Shown here: positions 50,725-59,570 of the stretch, one piece after another
Position numbering within the stretch: position 1 is the first letter of the stretch
How the letters are laid out: the number at the start of each line of letters is the position of its first letter
Assembly (NCBI RefSeq): GCF_900143285.1
Contig: NZ_FRDN01000006.1
Coordinates: 424,858 to 488,857 of the forward strand
Length of the DNA: 64,000 nt
Source: Desulfitobacterium chlororespirans DSM 11544
GTDB taxonomy: Bacteria > Bacillota > Desulfitobacteriia > Desulfitobacteriales > Desulfitobacteriaceae
Direction: 5' to 3'
Notes under the pieces: generated by a model
What the model was told of the DNA's origin: nothing
The model's input: the letters and a program-made list of their open reading frames with translations, nothing else
Database searches by the model: none
Program-made: the position numbers and the translations under genes

Positions 50725-51948
50725 ATGAAAGATTATTCCCCGCGCTGGATCAGCCTGAATAACGAAACAGAAGCTAAAAAGGCTATGCAGCAAATTGGCT
50801 CCGACCCGGGAGGAATTGCTCATATGGCTGGTAAACCCATCGGCAGAGCTCTCAAGCTGGAGAATGTGCCCTTGCCTGCCGCTCATATCATTAAGCAGGA
50901 AATGCTCTCTCTGGGGGGGGACGCGGCGGTTCATCGCAATGTTGTTGTCAATAAGATTGAAGCCTCGGATATTTTGCTGGTGGGAACAGCAAAACATTTT
51001 CGCCGGCTCAGTCAAAAGCTGGCGGCTCAACCCTTTGGTTTAAAGGATTTAGGTAAGAGCTTAAAAGATCTCCTGGAGACTTTGGAGCCTCCCAAGCAAA
51101 GGGTAGTTTCCTGCCGGGGGAAGGATATTGTGTTGGGTGAGCGGACCCTGATCATGGGGATACTCAACCTCACTCCGGATTCTTTTTCCGATGGCGGAAA
51201 ATTCAATACCTTGGAGCGCGCCCTAAAGCAAGCGGAAGCCTTGGTCGAGCAAGGGGCAGATATTTTGGATATCGGAGCAGAGTCCACCCGCTTAAGCCAC
51301 GACCCGGTCAGTGCCGAAGAGGAATGGCATCGTCTGGAGGCCGTTATTAAGGCTTTGCTGCCGCGGCTTGCTGTTCCCATCTCAGTGGACACCTATAAAG
51401 CGGAGGTGGCGGAGAGGGCATTGGCTGCCGGAGTACATATGATTAATGATGTCTGGGGATTGCAAAAAGACCCTGGAATGGCGGAGGTTGTGGGGAAATA
51501 TCAGGCACCTGTGATTGTCATGCATAATCAGGAGGGGAGCAACTATCATCATCTTATCGGGGATATGATGGCTTACCTGAAAAAGAGCATTCATCTTGCC
51601 GAAGAGCAGGGATTAACAGGTGACCAGATCATCATCGACCCGGGCATTGGCGGAACAGCCTTCGGCAAAAGTTTGGACTTCGATCTGGAAATTATGAGCC
51701 GCTTGGAGGAGTTCCGCTCTTTAGGCCATCCCATCCTTTTGGGAACCTCCCGGAAGTCCATGATCGGTCAGACCTTGAACCTACCCATGGAGGAACGGCT
51801 GGAAGGAACTCTGGCCACCAGCGTGGTAGGCGTGGCCGCCGGGGTGGATATTCTTCGGGTTCATGATGTCCAAGCCAATAAGAGAGCGGTGCAGATGGCC
51901 GATGCCATCTATCGCCGCAAGAGAGGGGAGAATTTTAGTGGAGCGTGA
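50725..51948 (+). CDS. folP: Dihydropteroate synthase with N-terminal extension
   Basis: A 407-residue enzyme that joins p-aminobenzoate to the pterin to give dihydropteroate. The catalytic part begins near residue 135: ILNLTPDSFSDGG, then DIGAESTRL, and IIDPGIGGTAFGKSLD. About 125 residues precede this, with text such as GRALKLENVPLPAAHIIKQE and ILLVGTAKHF; this extension occurs in several Clostridia homologues but has no known role. AAGGAGG precedes the ATG. It overlaps folB by 11 bases. Confidence 0.95.
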   Translation: MKDYSPRWISLNNETEAKKAMQQIGSDPGGIAHMAGKPIGRALKLENVPLPAAHIIKQEMLSLGGDAAVHRNVVVNKIEASDILLVGTAKHFRRLSQKLAAQPFGLKDLGKSLKDLLETLEPPKQRVVSCRGKDIVLGERTLIMGILNLTPDSFSDGGKFNTLERALKQAEALVEQGADILDIGAESTRLSHDPVSAEEEWHRLEAVIKALLPRLAVPISVDTYKAEVAERALAAGVHMINDVWGLQKDPGMAEVVGKYQAPVIVMHNQEGSNYHHLIGDMMAYLKKSIHLAEEQGLTGDQIIIDPGIGGTAFGKSLDFDLEIMSRLEEFRSLGHPILLGTSRKSMIGQTLNLPMEERLEGTLATSVVGVAAGVDILRVHDVQANKRAVQMADAIYRRKRGENFSGA

Positions 51949-52306
51949 TCGAATCGCCTTACGGGGGTTAAAATTTTTCGCTTATCATGGAATGCTCCGT
52001 GAGGAAAAAATCCTCGGCCAAACCTTTATCGTCGATATTGATCTCTACGCCGATTTAAGCAAAGCAGGGAAATCCGATCAGGTGGAGGATACCATCAATT
52101 ATGCTGAGGTGTATGCTCGGATCAAAACCATTGTCAAGATGGAAAAATACCAGCTTATTGAACGATTGGCGGAGCGGGTTGCCGAGGATGTTCTTGGTGA
52201 ATTTCCCTGTGAAGGGGTGCGTGTTGTCATTCATAAACCTCAAGCCCCCATTCCGGGGATTTTTGAGGAAGCTTTCGTTGAGATCTATCGGGAGAAAAAA
52301 CGGTGA
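51938..52306 (+). CDS. folB: Dihydroneopterin aldolase
   Basis: A 122-residue enzyme that cleaves dihydroneopterin to hydroxymethyl-dihydropterin and glycolaldehyde. Typical text: LRGLKFFAYHGMLREEK and the end motif VVIHKPQAPIPG. GTG 51938 was chosen because AGAGGGGAG lies upstream and the longer frame overlaps folP deeply. It overlaps folP (11 bases) and folK (4 bases), giving a coupled folP-folB-folK unit. Confidence 0.94.
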   Translation: MERDRIALRGLKFFAYHGMLREEKILGQTFIVDIDLYADLSKAGKSDQVEDTINYAEVYARIKTIVKMEKYQLIERLAERVAEDVLGEFPCEGVRVVIHKPQAPIPGIFEEAFVEIYREKKR

Positions 52307-52776
52307 AAGCGTATTTGAGTATCGGAAGCAATCTGGGGGACCGGGGGCATTATTTGCAGCAGAGCTGTCAAAGGCTGGCGGAGCATTTGGAAGTTAAGAT
52401 CATCAAAAGATCCGGCACGTATGAAACAAAGCCCTGGGGCAATGTGGATCAACCGGATTTCTGGAATCAAGTGCTGGAGATTGAGACCTCATTAGCGCCT
52501 CTGGACCTCTTGGATCTGTGTCAAGAGGTTGAAAAATCCCTCGGGAGAGAAAGACTTATTCGTTGGGGGCCAAGAACCATTGACATTGACCTCCTAAATT
52601 ATGATAATAAGGTATGGGAGGACGATCGGCTTATTCTCCCTCATCCCCGCATGGAAGAGCGGGAGTTTGTTCTGGCACCCTTACGGGAAATAGCTCCACA
52701 CTATATCCTTCCTTCAGGAAAAAGGGTTACAGAAGTTTGTGGAGATGGAGAGGTATGGCGACTGGAATCTAAATAA
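52303..52776 (+). CDS. folK: 2-amino-4-hydroxy-6-hydroxymethyldihydropteridine pyrophosphokinase
   Basis: A 157-residue kinase that activates the pterin with pyrophosphate from ATP, making the substrate for FolP. The start (AYLSIGSNLGDRGHYL) and the motif RWGPRTIDIDLLNYD are standard. GTG at 52303 overlaps the folB stop by four bases. It is the last gene of the folate unit. Confidence 0.96.
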   Translation: MKAYLSIGSNLGDRGHYLQQSCQRLAEHLEVKIIKRSGTYETKPWGNVDQPDFWNQVLEIETSLAPLDLLDLCQEVEKSLGRERLIRWGPRTIDIDLLNYDNKVWEDDRLILPHPRMEEREFVLAPLREIAPHYILPSGKRVTEVCGDGEVWRLESK

Positions 52777-53008
52777 ACCAGACAATATCTAAAGGAGTTG
52801 TACTGGAGAAGGATTGTTCAGGCCATAAAGACCTTCTGGGTTTAGGGTATAGAAAAACAAAATTGAATTGGCTTTTGAGAATACCGCTTGGATCATTATG
52901 ACCGAGACGGAGAAGGAAAGCAGAGCATAGCATAGCACCTTCACGTTTGTGGGGTGCTTTTTTACATGATCAAGGGGGCCGGAGCTTTGCGGGTTAGGAG
53001 AGGTTAAC
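52777..53008 (+). other. Leader-like intergenic region with terminator before the DUF2520 gene
   Basis: The 232-base gap holds a paired stem GAGAAGG/CCTTCT (about 52806 and 52831) and, close to the next gene, AGCACC (52934-52939) with GGTGCT (52953-52958) followed by seven T. The position of the hairpin, 158 bases after folK but 45 before the next start, resembles a transcription attenuator. No known riboswitch class (T-box, SAM, FMN) was recognised. It may simply end the folate transcript. Confidence 0.5.
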
Positions 53009-53887
53009 ATGAATTTCGGAATCATCGGAGCAGGAATCGTTGGGACGGCTATCGCTATTCGGCTGAGACAGGCGGGGCACCATTTGGTAGGGGTACACTC
53101 ACGCAGCCGGCGATCTTATGAGCGGTTTTGTACCTATCTTCATCATGGGGAGAGACGCCCGCTGGAGGAATGGCTCCCTGAAGCAGATCTTTTATTTATT
53201 ACGACACAGGACGGCATGATTCGTGCAGCTGCTGAAGAATTGACCCGGAGGGGCCTCTATAAAGAAGGGCAAACCTGGATTCATTGCTCAGGTTCTGTAA
53301 GCTCCCGGGTTATGCAAGTGGATAAGGATTTACCGATAAATTATCTATCCCTTCATCCTTTACAAGCTTTTGCGGGAATTGACCAGGCTGTGGAGCTTAT
53401 TCCGGGAACTCACTTTGGTATTGAAGGGGATGGGGAAAAAGTCGGTTTGGCGATTGTAACTCAGTTAGGAGGCATCCCGCACCGGCTAGATCCTCAGCAA
53501 AAGCCCTTTTACCATGCCGGGGCCGTGGTGGCGTCCAATTATCTGGTGACCCTGGCGGGTTTGGCCGTTCAATTATTTGAAGAAGCGGGCATTACTAATC
53601 AGGAAGCGCTGGAAAGCTTGCTGCCGCTCATGAAAGGCGCTCTGCAGAATCTGGAGAATGTGGGGCTTCCTCAGGCACTTACCGGCCCTATAGCCCGCGG
53701 GGATGTGGATGTGATTCGGGGGCACCTGGAGCACATGCCGGCAAAGATCGATCCCGTATACCGGGCTTTAGGCCTTTATACCCTGGACATTGGGCAAAAA
53801 AAGATGGAATTAAACGGGGGAGCTTATGCAAAAGAAGTGTGGGAAGAAATGAATAGGTTGATGGAGAAAGGGACGAATGAATTATGA
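53009..53887 (+). CDS. Rossmann-like and DUF2520 domain NAD(P)-binding protein
   Basis: A 292-residue protein with an N-terminal NAD(P) fold (NFGIIGAGIVGTAIAIRLRQAG) and a C-terminal helical DUF2520 part (FYHAGAVVASNYLVTLAGLA). It is similar in plan to 6-phosphogluconate-type dehydrogenases and ketopantoate reductase. Its stop overlaps panC by four bases, so it likely takes part in pantothenate synthesis or a linked step. ATG 53009 follows AGGAGAGG. The reaction is not established. Confidence 0.85.
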   Translation: MNFGIIGAGIVGTAIAIRLRQAGHHLVGVHSRSRRSYERFCTYLHHGERRPLEEWLPEADLLFITTQDGMIRAAAEELTRRGLYKEGQTWIHCSGSVSSRVMQVDKDLPINYLSLHPLQAFAGIDQAVELIPGTHFGIEGDGEKVGLAIVTQLGGIPHRLDPQQKPFYHAGAVVASNYLVTLAGLAVQLFEEAGITNQEALESLLPLMKGALQNLENVGLPQALTGPIARGDVDVIRGHLEHMPAKIDPVYRALGLYTLDIGQKKMELNGGAYAKEVWEEMNRLMEKGTNEL

Positions 53888-54732
53888 TCATCTGTAAGAA
53901 AATCTCTGCAGTTCGGGACATTGTCAAGGAACAACGAGGTCAGGGAAGAAGCATAGCCTTAGTGCCTACCATGGGGTATCTGCATGAAGGGCATTTGACT
54001 TTGGTGGCAGAGGCCCGGAAGAGCGGTGCCTTTGTGGTGATGAGCATTTTTGTTAATCCGCTGCAATTTGGTCCTAATGAAGATTTTGCCCGTTATCCCC
54101 GGGATTTGGAGCGGGATGCCAAGAAAGCCGAAGGGGCCGGGGTAGACTTGATTTTTAATCCCGAAGTGGAGGAAATGTATCCAACCAAGAACCTCACTCA
54201 TGTGGAGGTGGATGAGCTGGGAGACAGTCTGTGCGGAGCTTCCCGGCCGGGACATTTCCGGGGTGTGACGACGGTGGTCAGTAAGCTTTTCCATATAGTA
54301 CAGCCGGATCGTGCCTATTTCGGTCAAAAAGATTATCAGCAGTATTTGATCATCTGCCAAATGGTGAAGGATCTGAATTTTCCTATCGAAGTCATCGGGG
54401 TGCCGATTGTCAGGGAGGAAGATGGACTGGCCTTGAGTTCGCGAAACATTTATTTAAGCCCTGAGCAACGGGCAGAGGCTCTGGTGCTGCAAAGAAGCCT
54501 TGGGGAGGCGGAGAATTGGCTGCGTCAGGGAGAGCGTTCTGCTCTGACTATCGAAGAACGAATCAAGGAATTGATTAGAAACGAAAGCTCCGGGGAAATT
54601 GATTATGTTGAGATCCGTTCGGCGGAGAACCTGCACAGGATAGAACAGATTGAAGGCAAGATTTTCATCGCCTTAGCTGTGCGCTTTGGCCCTACCCGTC
54701 TGATTGACAATAAAGTTTTGGAGGGGATGTAA
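53884..54732 (+). CDS. panC: Pantothenate synthetase
   Basis: A 282-residue enzyme that joins pantoate and beta-alanine using ATP. Visible motifs are PTMGYLHEGHL (nucleotide loop), SIFVNPLQFGPNEDF, and ALSSRNIYLSPEQR. It overlaps the DUF2520 gene and is directly followed by panD, so the operon makes pantothenate from pantoate and aspartate. panB, which supplies ketopantoate, is not in the window. Confidence 0.96.
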   Translation: MIICKKISAVRDIVKEQRGQGRSIALVPTMGYLHEGHLTLVAEARKSGAFVVMSIFVNPLQFGPNEDFARYPRDLERDAKKAEGAGVDLIFNPEVEEMYPTKNLTHVEVDELGDSLCGASRPGHFRGVTTVVSKLFHIVQPDRAYFGQKDYQQYLIICQMVKDLNFPIEVIGVPIVREEDGLALSSRNIYLSPEQRAEALVLQRSLGEAENWLRQGERSALTIEERIKELIRNESSGEIDYVEIRSAENLHRIEQIEGKIFIALAVRFGPTRLIDNKVLEGM

Positions 54733-55116
54733 ATGTTCCGAACGATGATGAAGTCCAAGATTCACCGGGCCACAGTTACGGAAGCCAATCTTAGATATGT
54801 AGGAAGCATTACCATTGATGAAGAACTTTTAGAGGTGGCGGATATCCTTCCTAATGAAAAGGTACAGGTCGTTAATAACAATAACGGAGCGCGTTTGGAG
54901 ACTTATGTTATTCCCGGAAAGCGGGGAGAGCGTACTGTATGTCTCAATGGAGCTGCGGCCCGCTTAGTTCAAGTGGGGGATGAAGTGATTATTATTGCCT
55001 ATGGAATTTTCACCGATGAGGCAGCCCGAACCTATGAACCGAAGGTCATCTTTGTCGATGAAGGGAATAACCCGGTGAAGATAGCCCATGAGGAGATACA
55101 CGGGCAGGAGTCTTAG
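54733..55116 (+). CDS. panD: Aspartate 1-decarboxylase
   Basis: A 127-residue enzyme that turns aspartate into beta-alanine. It is made as a proenzyme and cleaves itself between Gly 24 and Ser 25 (RYVGSITID) to form a pyruvoyl group. Further family text: [16 protein letters not shown] and [13 protein letters not shown]. The ATG follows the panC stop without a gap. Length is normal. Confidence 0.96.
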   Translation: MFRTMMKSKIHRATVTEANLRYVGSITIDEELLEVADILPNEKVQVVNNNNGARLETYVIPGKRGERTVCLNGAAARLVQVGDEVIIIAYGIFTDEAARTYEPKVIFVDEGNNPVKIAHEEIHGQES

Positions 55117-55275
55117 CATCCCTAAGACTTGGTTAAAAAGGCTTAACGGCTTGGACGTAGAAGAAAAGAACAACGGTAGTATGGGATGATTGAATTAAAA
55201 GAATGGACAGAGGGCTCAGAGAGCAATAGAATAAAGAAAAAAATAGTACGGGTAGGTAGGGGTAGGAGGATAACC

Positions 55276-56901
55276 GTGAGGAGATATTTGGTGCCTTGGC
55301 GCTTTGAGGAATGTCGTATTTATTCGACAGGGGTGTTGGTTCTGGGGAGCGGAATAGCAGGTTTGTACACGGCTCTTAAGGCCAGCGAGTATTTTGAGGT
55401 CACTGTACTGACCAAGAAAGGAATTCCGGAGAGCAACACGAAACATGCTCAAGGGGGTATCGCTGTAGCTTTGGACCAAGAGGATTCACCCTCTTTGCAT
55501 TACGAGGATACGCTCTACGCAGGTGCAGGTTTATGTGAATCCGATTCCGTCCGGGCTTTGGTTGAAGATGGTCCCCTGCGGGTCGAAGAGCTGATTCGGA
55601 TGGGTGCCCATTTTGATCGGAAGAACGGGAAACTGGCTTTTACTCAGGAGGCTGCCCACAGCCGCAGAAGAGTTCTCCATGCCAACGGAGATGCTACAGG
55701 GGAGGAAATCGAACGGACCCTGGTCGCTCAAGCCCTTGGGGAAGAGCGAATCCTTGTCAAAGAAGAGCAATTCCTGCTGGATCTCTTAAAAAACTCAAAG
55801 GGAGAAGTTATCGGGGCGCTCAGCCTCAATGGTCTGACCCAAGAGCCGGAGATTTATCTGGCCCAAGCTGTCGTTTTGGCTACAGGAGGGTTAGGTCAGC
55901 TATACTGTTATACGACGAACCCGGAAGTGGCTACAGGGGATGGTATAGCAGCGGCTTATCGGGCAGGAGCCCAATTGATGGATATGGAGTTTGTCCAATT
56001 TCACCCCACGGCGCTGTTTATTCCGGGAGCACCGCGGTTTTTAATCTCAGAAGCTGTCCGGGGGGAGGGAGCTCATCTTCTCAATGCTCAGGGAGAACGG
56101 TTTATGCAGGATGTTCCCGGCAAAGAGCTGGCACCCCGGGACGTGGTAGCACGGGGGATTTGGCGGGAGCAGGCTAAGGGTGAGGTAACCTTGGATTTCC
56201 GGCCCATCGGTTTAGCAAAAGTGCCCCGGCGTTTCCCGATGATTTATCAGACCTGCCTGGACTATGGGATCAATGTCCTGGAGGAGCGGCTTCCGGTAGC
56301 TCCCGCTGCTCATTATATGATGGGCGGAGTCCGTACGGATGAAAGGGGCAGGACAAGCCTCACCAATCTTTATGCCAGTGGGGAATGCGCCTGCAATGGT
56401 GTTCATGGAGCGAACCGATTGGCCAGCAACTCTCTCCTGGATGGGCTCGTCTTTGGGGGGCGTATCGTGGAAGATATTGTGAATACGGTCCGCGCTAAAG
56501 GCTCTTCTAATCCTCAGCCCCGTGATATTTATGCAGAAAATGATGAAAAGCCCCCGAAGGCCGGTCAGGAGCAGAGCCCCCTTAAACGTGAGGAACTGCA
56601 AGAATTGATGTGGGAGTATGTAGGAATTATCCGGGAAGAAGAAGGCTTGAAGAAGGCCATTAAGCTTATCGGGAGCTGGGATAGCGCCTTTATACCTGAA
56701 AAGGAAATCCCACAGTTAGAATTGAAAAATCTTCTGACCACCGGTTATTGCGTAGCCCGGGCTGCCTTGGCCCGTGAAGAGAGCCGCGGGGGGCATTACC
56801 GTTCGGACTATCCTGAGATCAATACCAAGGATTTGAAACATTCCATTCAAGCAAGGGGGACCGATAATGTTTGCACCATTCCAGTATCAAGAGTTGATTG
56901 A
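55276..56901 (+). CDS. nadB: L-aspartate oxidase
   Basis: A 541-residue flavoprotein that oxidises aspartate to iminoaspartate for NAD synthesis. The FAD loop is GSGIAGLYTALKA; later FVQFHPTALF and SGECACNGVHGANRLASNSL are standard. GTG 55276 was chosen because GTAGGAGG lies upstream; the frame to 55186 lacks a site. It overlaps nadC by 35 bases. The quinolinate synthase gene nadA, usually nearby, is absent from the window. Confidence 0.94.
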   Translation: MRRYLVPWRFEECRIYSTGVLVLGSGIAGLYTALKASEYFEVTVLTKKGIPESNTKHAQGGIAVALDQEDSPSLHYEDTLYAGAGLCESDSVRALVEDGPLRVEELIRMGAHFDRKNGKLAFTQEAAHSRRRVLHANGDATGEEIERTLVAQALGEERILVKEEQFLLDLLKNSKGEVIGALSLNGLTQEPEIYLAQAVVLATGGLGQLYCYTTNPEVATGDGIAAAYRAGAQLMDMEFVQFHPTALFIPGAPRFLISEAVRGEGAHLLNAQGERFMQDVPGKELAPRDVVARGIWREQAKGEVTLDFRPIGLAKVPRRFPMIYQTCLDYGINVLEERLPVAPAAHYMMGGVRTDERGRTSLTNLYASGECACNGVHGANRLASNSLLDGLVFGGRIVEDIVNTVRAKGSSNPQPRDIYAENDEKPPKAGQEQSPLKREELQELMWEYVGIIREEEGLKKAIKLIGSWDSAFIPEKEIPQLELKNLLTTGYCVARAALAREESRGGHYRSDYPEINTKDLKHSIQARGTDNVCTIPVSRVD

Positions 56902-57751
56902 ACGAGCTTTACAGGAGGATTTGGGAACCGGGGATTTAAGTTCTGCTATTTTCCCCAAAACAGCTAAGACTCATGCTAAAATCTATGCCAAGCAAAAGGG
57001 CATCGCTTGCGGATTGGAGATAACGAAGCAGGTCTTTAAGACAGTGGATCCTGAACTTGAAGTATCCATTAGCAAAGCAGACGGCGAGCTGGTTGAGCGG
57101 GGAACTGTGGTTATGGAGATCGCCGGTGCAATTTGCTCCATTTTGAGTGCGGAGCGTACTGCGTTGAACTTTTTGCAGCACCTTTCCGGGGTGGCTACGG
57201 CGACCTATGAGGCGGTAACGGAATGCTACGGACTGCCCACACGCATTACAGATACCCGTAAAACCATACCGGGCTTAAGAATGCTGCAAAAATACGCCGT
57301 AGCTATGGGTGGCGGACAGAACCATCGCTTTGGCTTGTATGATGCCGTCATGTTAAAGGATAATCATATTGCCGCTGCCGGAGGCATCCGCCCTGCAGTA
57401 GCAGCTGCCCGCAGCCGGATCGGACATATGGTCAAGATCGAAGTGGAATGTGAGAACCTTGAGCAGGTGCAAGAAGCAGTCGCGGCCGGAGCTGAAGTTA
57501 TTATGCTGGATAATATGAATTTAGAAATCATGAGCAAAGCCGTGGAGATGGTCCGGGGCAGAGCTGTGGTGGAAGCCTCCGGCGGTATCAGGAAAGGCGA
57601 CCTGCGTGCCGTGGCCGAAACCGGGGTGGATGTTATCTCCATGGGGGCCATTACCCATTCTGTGCAAGCCATGGACTTTTCCTTGGATATCGGAGATATT
57701 AAAGCTTTAACCAAAGAGCGCTGGGAAAAGGGAGAGAACTGTGCGAAGTAA
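56867..57751 (+). CDS. nadC: Nicotinate-nucleotide pyrophosphorylase (carboxylating)
   Basis: A 294-residue enzyme that makes nicotinate mononucleotide from quinolinate and PRPP. Family text: EDLGTGDLSSAIF at the start, then TRITDTRKTIPGLRMLQKYA, and VEASGGI near the end. It starts inside the end of nadB behind AAGGGGGA and overlaps birA by 11 bases, so the genes are coupled. Confidence 0.96.
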   Translation: MFAPFQYQELIERALQEDLGTGDLSSAIFPKTAKTHAKIYAKQKGIACGLEITKQVFKTVDPELEVSISKADGELVERGTVVMEIAGAICSILSAERTALNFLQHLSGVATATYEAVTECYGLPTRITDTRKTIPGLRMLQKYAVAMGGGQNHRFGLYDAVMLKDNHIAAAGGIRPAVAAARSRIGHMVKIEVECENLEQVQEAVAAGAEVIMLDNMNLEIMSKAVEMVRGRAVVEASGGIRKGDLRAVAETGVDVISMGAITHSVQAMDFSLDIGDIKALTKERWEKGENCAK

Positions 57752-58721
57752 GATTTTGGATATGCTGAAGAATCAACAAGGAGAATTTGTCTCGGGAGAG
57801 AGCATCAGCCAAGCCCTTTGCATCACCCGGGCGGCGGTCTGGAAGCAGATTCAGGGACTAAAGGAAGCTGGCTATGAGATAGAAGGTCAGACTAGAAAAG
57901 GGTATCGTCTTGTTAAGATACCTTCTGTCTTGGATCTATGGGCTCTGCAGCAGGAGCTCAGGACCCAGGCTCTGGGCAGGCAGCTTTTTCTCTTTGCAGA
58001 ATTGTCCTCCACCAACGACCGCATCAAGGATATAGTGCGTCAAGGGGGAGAGCATGGGACAGTAGTTATCGCCAGGCGTCAGACGACAGGCCATGGGCGG
58101 ATGCAGAGGGCATGGGAGTCTCCGGAGGGAGGGCTTTGGCTGAGTCTGTTGCTTAAGCCCAGGCTGAGCCTGGGGGATGCGGCGAAGCTCACTCTGAGCA
58201 CAGGGGTGGCTTTAGCTCAAACCCTGCAGGATCTTTATGGATTGTCAGCCGGGATTAAATGGCCTAATGATGTAGTGGCTCAAGGAAGAAAGATTGCCGG
58301 AATCCTTGGCGAAGTAGCCGGGGAGTGGAATACGGTGCAAACTCTTATCCTGGGCATTGGGGTCAATGCTAACTTCTCCAGCCGGACCCTTAGCTCTAAG
58401 CTGCCGGCGACAACCTTGCGGGACATTCTGGGCTATGAGGTCAATTTGAATCACCTGGCAGCACAGTTGCTTTTTAATCTGGAAAAGGAAGTCCAGTCTT
58501 TAGAGCAAGGCGATGTCCAGGGCCTTATCCAACGCTGGACATCTTTTGCGGTAGGCATCAACCAGCCTGTGCGGGTAGAAAGAGCAGGGACGGTCTACGC
58601 CGGAATTTTTAAGGGAATCCGGGAGGACGGGGAACTTATCCTTGATCTGGAGGGGCAGGAGATGACCTTTTCTTCAGGAGAAGTAAGCCTCAGAGCGGGG
58701 GAGCAGTATAGTCCGGAGTAA
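57741..58721 (+). CDS. birA: Bifunctional biotin-protein ligase and biotin operon repressor
   Basis: A 326-residue protein. The first 65 residues form a winged helix (SISQALCITRAAVWKQIQGL) for DNA binding; the rest is the ligase that makes biotinyl-AMP and attaches biotin to carboxylases. The ligase loop is TTGHGRMQRAWESP, and GIKWPNDVVAQGRKIAGILGE follows. It overlaps nadC and precedes coaX, a common order in Clostridia. Start is GTG 57741. Confidence 0.95.
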   Translation: MRSKILDMLKNQQGEFVSGESISQALCITRAAVWKQIQGLKEAGYEIEGQTRKGYRLVKIPSVLDLWALQQELRTQALGRQLFLFAELSSTNDRIKDIVRQGGEHGTVVIARRQTTGHGRMQRAWESPEGGLWLSLLLKPRLSLGDAAKLTLSTGVALAQTLQDLYGLSAGIKWPNDVVAQGRKIAGILGEVAGEWNTVQTLILGIGVNANFSSRTLSSKLPATTLRDILGYEVNLNHLAAQLLFNLEKEVQSLEQGDVQGLIQRWTSFAVGINQPVRVERAGTVYAGIFKGIREDGELILDLEGQEMTFSSGEVSLRAGEQYSPE

Positions 58722-58775
58722 TATAGCCAGCAGCAATCGCCGCAAGATGGAATTGTTTAACTAAGGAGAATAACT

Positions 58776-59552
58776 ATGATTCTTGTATTTGATGTGGGAA
58801 ACACCAACATTGTCCTTGGTGTATACGAGCAAAAAGAATTGATTTACCATTGGCGGATTTCTACGGATAAATCCCGTACAGTGGATGAGTATGCAGTGAT
58901 TATTAAAAACCTTTTTGATCTTAATGGACTCGATATGTCCCGGATTAAAGCCGTAGTCATGTCCTCTGTGGTCCCTCCGGTCATGCCCACTCTTGAATCA
59001 CTGGCTCGCAAGTATTTTGATGTGGAACCTTTGGTCATCGGACCGGGAGTAAAGACCGGGATGCCCATCGTCTATGATAATCCCCGTGAGGTGGGAGCCG
59101 ATCGCATTGTCAATGCGGTGGCAGCTTATCATAAATATGGCGGTCCTGTAGTTATTGTCGATTTCGGTACGGCCACTACTTTCTGCGCTATATCCAAGCG
59201 GGGTGAGTATCTGGGCGGGGCCATTGCTCCGGGGATCGGGATTTCTACGGAAGCTTTGTTTCAACGAGCTTCTAAGCTGCCCCGTATTGAAATCGTTAAA
59301 CCGAAAAGCATCATCGCCAAAAATACGGTAGCGGGGATGCAATCCGGGATATACTATGGCTATACCGGACAAGTGGATCGGATTGTGACCTTGATGAAGC
59401 AGGAGTTAGGGCGGGATACTCGCGTTATTGCCACAGGTGGTTTGGCGGAATTGATTCAAGAGGATTCTCAGGAAATTGAAACAGTCGATCCCTTTTTGAC
59501 CTTAGAAGGTTTATTATTGATCTATGAAAGAAATTCCAACCAACAGCCCTGA
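58776..59552 (+). CDS. coaX: Type III pantothenate kinase
   Basis: A 258-residue kinase that starts coenzyme A synthesis from pantothenate. Phosphate loop text: [11 protein letters not shown] at the start, VDFGTATTF, and [20 protein letters not shown]. The ATG follows CTAAGGAG. It uses the pantothenate made by panC and panD products in this region. dusB follows by 18 bases. Confidence 0.97.
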   Translation: MILVFDVGNTNIVLGVYEQKELIYHWRISTDKSRTVDEYAVIIKNLFDLNGLDMSRIKAVVMSSVVPPVMPTLESLARKYFDVEPLVIGPGVKTGMPIVYDNPREVGADRIVNAVAAYHKYGGPVVIVDFGTATTFCAISKRGEYLGGAIAPGIGISTEALFQRASKLPRIEIVKPKSIIAKNTVAGMQSGIYYGYTGQVDRIVTLMKQELGRDTRVIATGGLAELIQEDSQEIETVDPFLTLEGLLLIYERNSNQQP

Positions 59553-59570
59553 TGGGTAGATAGGAGAGCT

